Positions 59,162 through 64,000 of a stretch of 64,000 bases of DNA are shown piece by piece. Under the pieces are notes generated by a model. The model made no database searches. It had not been told where the DNA came from and worked only from the letters and a program-made list of their open reading frames with translations. Origin of the DNA: Pyrenophora tritici-repentis (Eukaryota > Ascomycota > Dothideomycetes > Pleosporales > Pleosporaceae); NCBI RefSeq assembly GCF_003171515.1, contig NC_089390.1:7130001-7194000 (forward strand), in the 5' to 3' direction. Numbering within the stretch: position 1 is the first letter of the stretch; every line of letters starts with the position of its first letter. The position numbers and the translations under genes were made by a program.

Positions 59162-59561
59162 ATGACATCCACGGAGACTATATGGTACAATGTGTACATC
59201 GTCTACTTCACCCAGCCTAGCGGTCCAGCTCATGAAGGGATTGCGTTGGTTCCAGCACAGCTCGAAGGTCAAGCGGGGGGTCAATTCTACCATGTCAAAG
59301 GCACCGTTGGTATGGGAATGGACTATGAGTGTCGCCCTGGCTACAATTTTGGTCGCAGCCGATCGTTTAAGGACAAAGTTTATCAATTTTAACTGCCGAA
59401 ATCTTACCTCCCAAACTTCGAACATATCGCAAGCACCCGGCCTCCCCCGTGCGCTCACCGAGAGCGAGCCAAACCCTCCAGTCAGGGACTGCGCCGCTTG
59501 GGTGGCTGAGGTACTTGAAGAAGTCCGTACTCTTCTGCGGAGCGGTGGCTTGGCTGCCTGA
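59162..59561 (+). pseudogene. Decayed gene for a small conserved fungal protein
   Basis: ATG 59162 opens a 76-codon frame containing YIVYFTQPSGPAHEGIALVP, FYHVKGTVGMGMDYECRPG and FKDKVYQF, then TAA at 59390-59392. The same frame continues past the stop with LPKSYLPNFEHIAS and PPP. From about 59447 the coding sense moves to another frame ending at 59561: RALTESEPNPPVRDCAAWVA and EVLEEVRTLL. I recall a fungal family with exactly this order (a YHVKGTVGxGMDYECRP core and a PPVRxCxxWV end). So the locus seems to carry one nonsense codon (CAA to TAA fits a C-to-T change) and one frameshift. Function of the family is unknown. Confidence 0.62.
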
Positions 59562-59752
59562 GCCTACCTAGATCGCCGAGTGGAATTTCTCTTAGCACGT
59601 CGTATCTCGCTCTGTTTCGCGGCTCATATCTAAGCGAGTCAATCTTGTGGACCAGTTTTCGACACAAAATCATTCCGCTTTATAAATGCATAAAGATTTC
59701 TAATTGGATTTACGCTCGGCCTCTCCATTGTTAGCGGTAGCTTTATTATCAG

Positions 59753-60680
59753 CTACCATAATACACTCATTAACTTGGCATGTATCAACTGCTCACAATA
59801 ATAAGGTGTAAGAACGCCTAGTAAATGTGATGCCCAGTCATTAGTGAACACTTCGAGGTGAAGTGCCTTGACGAACTCCCAATAATCTGGGTACCACCCT
59901 GCCATCTCCCAGTCGACGATTGCTATTACACGACCATTCTTGACGATAATATTGTCAGGTCTAAGGTCCCCATGAGTAAAGACAATTCCATGCTTATGTG
60001 TATTAACCATGCCACGGATGTAAGGGCCAACCTGGCCTTTTGATTTGGCGATAAAGGTGTCGGCAATTGTAGCGTTAAAGTCTCCTTCGCTTTTAAACGG
60101 ACCTAGATACCTAGTTAGAAATATCGCTATCAACTCTCTGATATAGATGTGATGACTAACCTCGGGAAGTTGTAGACCATTCTAATATAACATCAGTGAC
60201 TGGTCCTTCATATACGGATCCAATGTAGTTGGCTGGTGGAAGAGAGCGAAGCTCCGTTATGTGCTTCTTTAGGTCTGTCGAGATTGTTTGCTTCTCAATA
60301 GGGGTGTATTTTCCCCATGACTTTCCTAGGTCTTCGCCTTCGATGAACTCCATAAAGATATATGTATCGTAGACACTCCCAAAGTCGTCGACGTCTCGGT
60401 CTAGAGGCCCGTATGCATATGCTGCAAATAGTCTTGGGATGGGTATTGATGTTCTCTCAGCCACATACAGCATGTTCTTGGCTTCGATAAGAGACGCATG
60501 GGTACCGTATTTTACTAGCATCGAGGGTGACATTTTCGCAAGTTGTGTGCCCGCTCCCGTAGCCAATATCTCTGGGTTTGATGCTCTAAATTGTTCTGGA
60601 CTGATGATTTCTTGTCCTGGGGCCAGATATAGCACATTGATCTGTGGACTGGAAGGCATTGAACTGTACAGTTCGGGCAT
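59753..60680 (-). CDS. Aminoglycoside phosphotransferase (APH)-fold kinase
   Basis: Small-molecule or protein kinase-like enzyme of the APH/choline kinase fold, very common in filamentous fungi. Exons on the minus strand are 60680-60161 and 60102-59753, giving 289 aa with a 58-nt intron (GTTAGT donor, CTAAC branch, CTAG acceptor). The N-lobe has LVKYGTHASLIEAKNMLYV, with the ATP-binding Lys and a conserved Glu, and the hinge YIFMEFIEGEDLGKSW. The C-lobe has the Brenner motif HGDLRPDNI and the metal motif IVDWEMAGWYPDYWEFVKA. All catalytic residues are present, so it looks intact despite the transposon-rich setting. The natural substrate of fungal members is generally unknown; antibiotic resistance is not implied. 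Confidence 0.88.
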
Positions 60681-60849
60681 TGCGGCTGCTTGGAGTGCAG
60701 CGATAGGCTGGTAACGTACGTGAGTAATTTAATACCTCTTTCCAAAAAAAATCACTTACTGTCATCTTATCTTTGAATGAAACAGTCTTTAGATTAGTTT
60801 GTTATAGCTTGCATTAGAACGGGTCCGCTGTTCTTCTGTTTGCTCAATG

Positions 60850-60978
60850 CAGAGTCCGCAACAATCAATTAGATCGGCATGATTGACTCCTACCTAGGTT
60901 AGTGATTACTTGATTAGGAAAGTGCTATACTTAGATAGGAATCAATCATGCCGATCTAATTGATTGTTGCGGACTCTG
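60850..60978. mobile_element. 129-bp hAT-type MITE
   Basis: Two arms of about 42 bp form a nearly perfect inverted repeat. The left begins CAGAGTCCGCAACAATCAAT and the right ends with its complement (...GTTGCGGACTCTG). The arms differ by one inserted base and one change near the centre, and the loop is about 45 bp. The unit is flanked by exact 8-bp direct repeats GCTCAATG at 60842-60849 and 60979-60986. A CAG terminus, 8-bp duplication and no coding capacity identify a non-autonomous hAT element. The terminus shares CAGAG-N4-CAACAA-N-CAA with the right end of the full hAT at 55130-58648. Confidence 0.88.
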
Positions 60979-60986
60979 GCTCAATG

Positions 60987-61397
60987 CGGCACCGTAGATA
61001 ATGTCAATCCGTAGTTATTATACAGAGCCTTTGTTGAGAGAAAAGGAGGCTAAGATAATTATCTTTAGTGACAGTAGTCGTAAGGCGACGTTTTGTAGGG
61101 AATGCGCAGTTCAGAAAAAGACAAAAGGAGGTACGCTGCGCTGCGCTGCGTGCTGGTGCGGGGCAAAACTCGCGCCATTTCGCTTAAACGTTGTACCGGT
61201 ACCGTGCCCGTGCGCAGCGCGCACGGCGAACACCATCTGCTCAATCTCAAAAACGAGGTTGTACAACGCCACACAAAAGCCCAATACTAATAAGAACTTA
61301 GTGTTGCAGTAATTAGATGCTTGCGATTAACTTGTACTATCTAAATTTTTGTGGGAGGTTAACGTTGCGGCCAAGTGATGTGACTCTAGGTGGTGCA
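60987..61397. other. Intergenic region between MITE and LTR
   Basis: About 410 bp, including a GCTGC-rich patch near 61135-61160. ORFs here overlap on several frames and show no family features. Confidence 0.45.
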
Positions 61398-61926
61398 TGT
61401 GATGGGCTAGACCCATGTATGCCTACCTGTAGGCTGAGAGAGAGCAGCGCAGTCATGCCTCCTACATAAATATCAACTACGCAAGCTGAATCACGTTGAT
61501 TCAACTTGTGCATGTCTTTTGCGCACGCGTGGTGCATGTAGTTGTGCCGCTAGTCTTATAGACTCACGCCCGTTACAGTGCAGCAGATAGCTCATCTTGA
61601 GTTTGAACACCAGCTTGAGCAGCGCTAGCGCGTTTTTAACGCTTATTATTAGAGGAGAGTGTTCGCGAGGTTTTACGCTTACGTTGTTAAGCTTATTAGA
61701 TAGTTTTTTTCTAGTGTTAAGCTTTAACTTTGCGCGCGCGTTTAGCTTGTAAAGGCACTAGTACACTGCAATAGTTAGGATGCCTCTAATAAGTGAGATT
61801 GTGTGTACAGATCTATATACAAGTACGAGGGGAACTTTATTATTCCTCGCACGGGCCAACTGCCAGCGTGGCACGTGATTGTATGGCACGTGATCGCGTG
61901 AGGGATCGTAGGTTTGATCCATCACA
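61398..61926 (-). repeat. Probable 3' LTR of a minus-strand Ty3/gypsy element
   Basis: Read on the minus strand, an LTR starts TGTGATGGATC at 61926, right after a purine tract. On the plus strand the left boundary is proposed at 61398, because TGTGATGG there pairs with CCATCACA at the right end: an 8-bp terminal inverted repeat of TG...CA form, 529 bp apart. A TATATA promoter-like motif lies near 61815. An alternative left end at 61379 (TGTGAC) gives a 5-bp inverted match. The other LTR is outside the window, so neither boundary can be checked by comparison. Confidence 0.55.
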
Positions 61927-61949
61927 CTACCCCCCCTTCAAAAAAAAAG
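61927..61949 (-). other. Polypurine tract of the Ty3/gypsy element
   Basis: On the minus strand the sequence directly before the LTR reads GAAGGGGGGG followed by TAG, a typical plus-strand priming tract. It sits between the pol stop region and the LTR start, as expected. Confidence 0.6.
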
Positions 61950-62015
61950 CAGGTTCCGTCGCTTAAAGTAATTAAAAAGAGTTGTCTAGCTTGCTTTGCA
62001 AAAGCTTCTGTAAGC

Positions 62016-64000
62016 CTAAACAGCAATGTTGCCGGTATTGCGAAAGCTACGCGGGCCAATAGTCTCCTCCGTCTGCTGTATCGTCGGGGCTCCTGGTGGA
62101 GGCTTAGGATTGTTAGAGGATGCGATCACTGTAATCATAAGTAAATCCTGTTTGCCTGCGAGCGTCGCAAACTTTCGATGTGGTCCTGGAGCTTTAGGGC
62201 GGGACTCATGGTACTGTTGGACAATGTCTGCGGAGTCCACCAGGTTCATGTATGGTTCCCAAGATGGGTTGTCGGTGCCGGCGGGGTAGTTGGTCCATCG
62301 CACTAAGTATTGGAGAAGACCGCTGCGAGAGTAGGGGTCTTTAAGTCTCTTGTTGACGCGGGAGTCTAGGACGGCTTCCACTTCATAGCTTGTACCATCT
62401 TCCTCGTCGGGATCGGCGAACTCAGCTGGTGCGGAATCGCGCAGTTGACCAGGCAGCGGAGCCTCCTCGTGTAAGTGTAGTAACCACGGGTGGAAGACGT
62501 TGTGGAGCTTGCCCATCTCTGGAGGCAGGAGTAGTTCGTAAGCCATATTGTCAATGACGCGTGTGACAGTGAAGGGACCGCGGTTCTTGAAGTCAAGTGA
62601 TAGACTAGGACGTGTAGTACGGAAGTTACGGGCGTCCAACATAACTTGATCGCCGACCTTAAACTCAGGCGCTGGGAGCCGGGCGTCGTTTGCGTATTCC
62701 GCCTGTTTAGCTTGTGACCATTGTAGTTCGAGCCGAAGGGCTTTGCGTAGCGCGTCTAGCTTTTCTGCAAACTTGTTGGCGTTGTCTTGATCTCTGCGAG
62801 CTGGGGCAGTGAGACCAGTGTTCACCTTAGGTGGTTCAAGACCAGACTTCGGGTCATAGCCCTTAGTGAGGCGGAAAGCGGTAGTCCCAGTACTAGCGTT
62901 GATGGCGTTGTTAGCTTCGAACTCTGCCATAGGAAGAAAGAGAGCCCAGTTGTCTTGCTCGTAGTTAATATATGACCGGAGGTATTGTTTTAGCCAAGCG
63001 TTGGCGTTCTCCGTCTGCCCATCGGTTTCTGGGTGATAGCCCGTTGACAACTTTGGCTTGGTACCCAGTCGTTGACAAAGACGTGTCCAGAAATGGGAGA
63101 GGAACTGGGCTCCACGGTCGCTGACGATGCTGTCGGGATATCCCTCCTCACGCCACACGTACTCGACGAAGGCTTTCACAAGGGTATCAACCTTTAGGTC
63201 CACCACAGGTATAAACTTCTTCTTCTTGCTAAGCCGATCAACAATCACTAAGACGTTGGTATATGTGCGGCCGTTATCGGTGCAAGGAGGCAGGTGCGTG
63301 ATATAGTCCATGCTGATGCTACTCCAATATCGCTCAGGTATCGGGAGTGGATGTAGGAGCCCGTGTTTCCCATCGCGGTAAGATTTCGATCTCCGACAGG
63401 CCAAACAGTTCTTGACGTACTGTGCTACATCATTTATCATCTTCGGCCAGTAGTACCAGCGGTTTAACATGTCGTAGCTACCGTGTTTGCCGCTATGGCC
63501 ACCGCAATAGGATCGGTGTACGCGTTCGATGATCCGGGTGCGCAGGGTGCCTGATTCGGGGATGTAGACCTTCTTCTTGACATAGAAGACTCCGTCGTGT
63601 ATTGAGCAATCACCAAGCTCTAAGCGTATCCTGTTTGGACCGTGAATTAGGTGGTACGGGATGCGGCGCTGGCCATCAGCTTTGGCTTTGAGGATAACTT
63701 GAACGATGTCGTCATCCGGGTAAGCTTGTCGAACGGTCTGGAGGATATTGGCTTCGTCCAGCGACGTGTCCGGCTCCGTAAGCGGTGCAGCGGACGTGTC
63801 ATCGACCTCCGCTGTGTCTCCGAGAGCGAAGAGGTATTCGTCGCTAAAGTCGTCCGTTTCACTGTCTTGGTACATCATCATGGCCAAGGAGACTGGGGAC
63901 GTCCGGAGCTCGTCACCGAGGGCGTTGGCCAGATATACAGCGTGTCGGGAGCCACCGTCGAAGTGGAAGCTAAAGGTGGCAACTCGACACTCAGGATCCA
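62016..64000 (-). CDS. Pol polyprotein C-terminal part: integrase with chromodomain (partial)
   Basis: The frame is open from the window edge to a stop at 62016, so the true start lies outside. Domains in order: an H2C2 zinc-binding region (HRSYCGGHSGKHG ... CLACRRSKSY); the integrase core with catalytic Asp in MDYITHLPP, Asp in VSDRGAQF and Glu in TDGQTENANAW; a Gly-Pro-Tyr/Phe-type module (KNRGPFTVTRVIDNMAYEL); and a C-terminal chromodomain (YEVEAVLDSRVN, LVRWTNYP, SWEPYMNLVDS). The chromodomain places it among chromoviruses, which may target modified histones during integration. Residues upstream of the first ATG at 63881-63883 (DPECRVATFSFHF) are in the same open frame and resemble the RNase H-to-integrase linker. 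Confidence 0.93.
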   Translation of the reverse strand, partial: DPECRVATFSFHFDGGSRHAVYLANALGDELRTSPVSLAMMMYQDSETDDFSDEYLFALGDTAEVDDTSAAPLTEPDTSLDEANILQTVRQAYPDDDIVQVILKAKADGQRRIPYHLIHGPNRIRLELGDCSIHDGVFYVKKKVYIPESGTLRTRIIERVHRSYCGGHSGKHGSYDMLNRWYYWPKMINDVAQYVKNCLACRRSKSYRDGKHGLLHPLPIPERYWSSISMDYITHLPPCTDNGRTYTNVLVIVDRLSKKKKFIPVVDLKVDTLVKAFVEYVWREEGYPDSIVSDRGAQFLSHFWTRLCQRLGTKPKLSTGYHPETDGQTENANAWLKQYLRSYINYEQDNWALFLPMAEFEANNAINASTGTTAFRLTKGYDPKSGLEPPKVNTGLTAPARRDQDNANKFAEKLDALRKALRLELQWSQAKQAEYANDARLPAPEFKVGDQVMLDARNFRTTRPSLSLDFKNRGPFTVTRVIDNMAYELLLPPEMGKLHNVFHPWLLHLHEEAPLPGQLRDSAPAEFADPDEEDGTSYEVEAVLDSRVNKRLKDPYSRSGLLQYLVRWTNYPAGTDNPSWEPYMNLVDSADIVQQYHESRPKAPGPHRKFATLAGKQDLLMITVIASSNNPKPPPGAPTIQQTEETIGPRSFRNTGNIAV

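Larger units (their letters stand above)
61398..64000 (-). mobile_element. Ty3/gypsy chromovirus-type LTR retrotransposon, truncated by the window
   Basis: The minus-strand element includes, in 3' to 5' order along the plus strand, a probable LTR, a polypurine tract, and the integrase end of pol. Gag, protease and reverse transcriptase would lie beyond position 64000. The visible coding part has no stop or frameshift, so this copy is not visibly decayed. Confidence 0.8.

Noticed and set aside
61905..61920. tRNA T-arm-like GGTTTGATCC
   Set aside because: No acceptor stem or anticodon arm can be drawn around it; it lies in the retrotransposon LTR.

Overview
The window is nuclear DNA of a filamentous ascomycete (Pezizomycotina). 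Family content and intron style suggest a Dothideomycete, probably Pleosporales, but that placement is inference. Reasons: many spliceosomal introns of about 46-60 nt with GTRNGT donors, CTAAC/CTGAC branch motifs and short 3' ends; fungal-specific families (Sho1, Atg15, Zn2Cys6 regulators, GH64, CE12); and fungal transposons. No rRNA, tRNA, CRISPR or bacterial-type operon was seen.

Layout. 0-11.4 kb is a housekeeping block: mitochondrial ribosomal protein bS16m, a vacuolar-type amino acid transporter head-to-head with a dynactin p24 (Ro-10)-like gene, the osmosensor Sho1, and the PROPPIN Hsv2 divergent from a Cdc11-type septin. 11.4-22 kb is gene-poor, with a 13-exon PQ-loop transporter and a GH64 glucanase. 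22-32.2 kb holds a TMEM205-like protein, a Zn2Cys6 regulator convergent with a DHA2-type MFS exporter, a broken F-box-like ORF, a secreted pectin-side-chain esterase (CE12) and the Atg15 lipase. 32.2-39 kb is mostly empty apart from a small cysteine-rich ORF. 39-54.8 kb is gene-dense: a regulator lacking a visible zinc cluster, overlapping tail-to-tail with an Inp54-like phosphatase; a mitochondrial SDR; a GRAM-TBC-EF Rab GAP; a mitochondrial acyl-CoA synthetase; a GNAT-like protein; and a hypothetical gene interrupted by an in-frame TGA-CTA. 55-64 kb is a transposon-rich accessory segment: a 3.5-kb hAT element with an exact 8-bp target duplication, a decayed gene, an APH-fold kinase, a 129-bp hAT-type MITE with its own 8-bp duplication, and the 3' end of a minus-strand Ty3/gypsy chromovirus running off the window.

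Functional links are mostly absent, as expected for a fungus. Hsv2 and Atg15 both serve autophagy but are 20 kb apart. The Zn2Cys6/MFS pair is the only neighbour pair that looks like regulator plus target. The most unusual points are a predicted one-nucleotide exon in the PQ-loop gene, the TGA-CTA candidate readthrough gene, and the hAT/MITE pair with similar termini.

Exon coordinates were worked out by hand from splice signals, reading phase and remembered family conservation. No alignment or transcript data were used.
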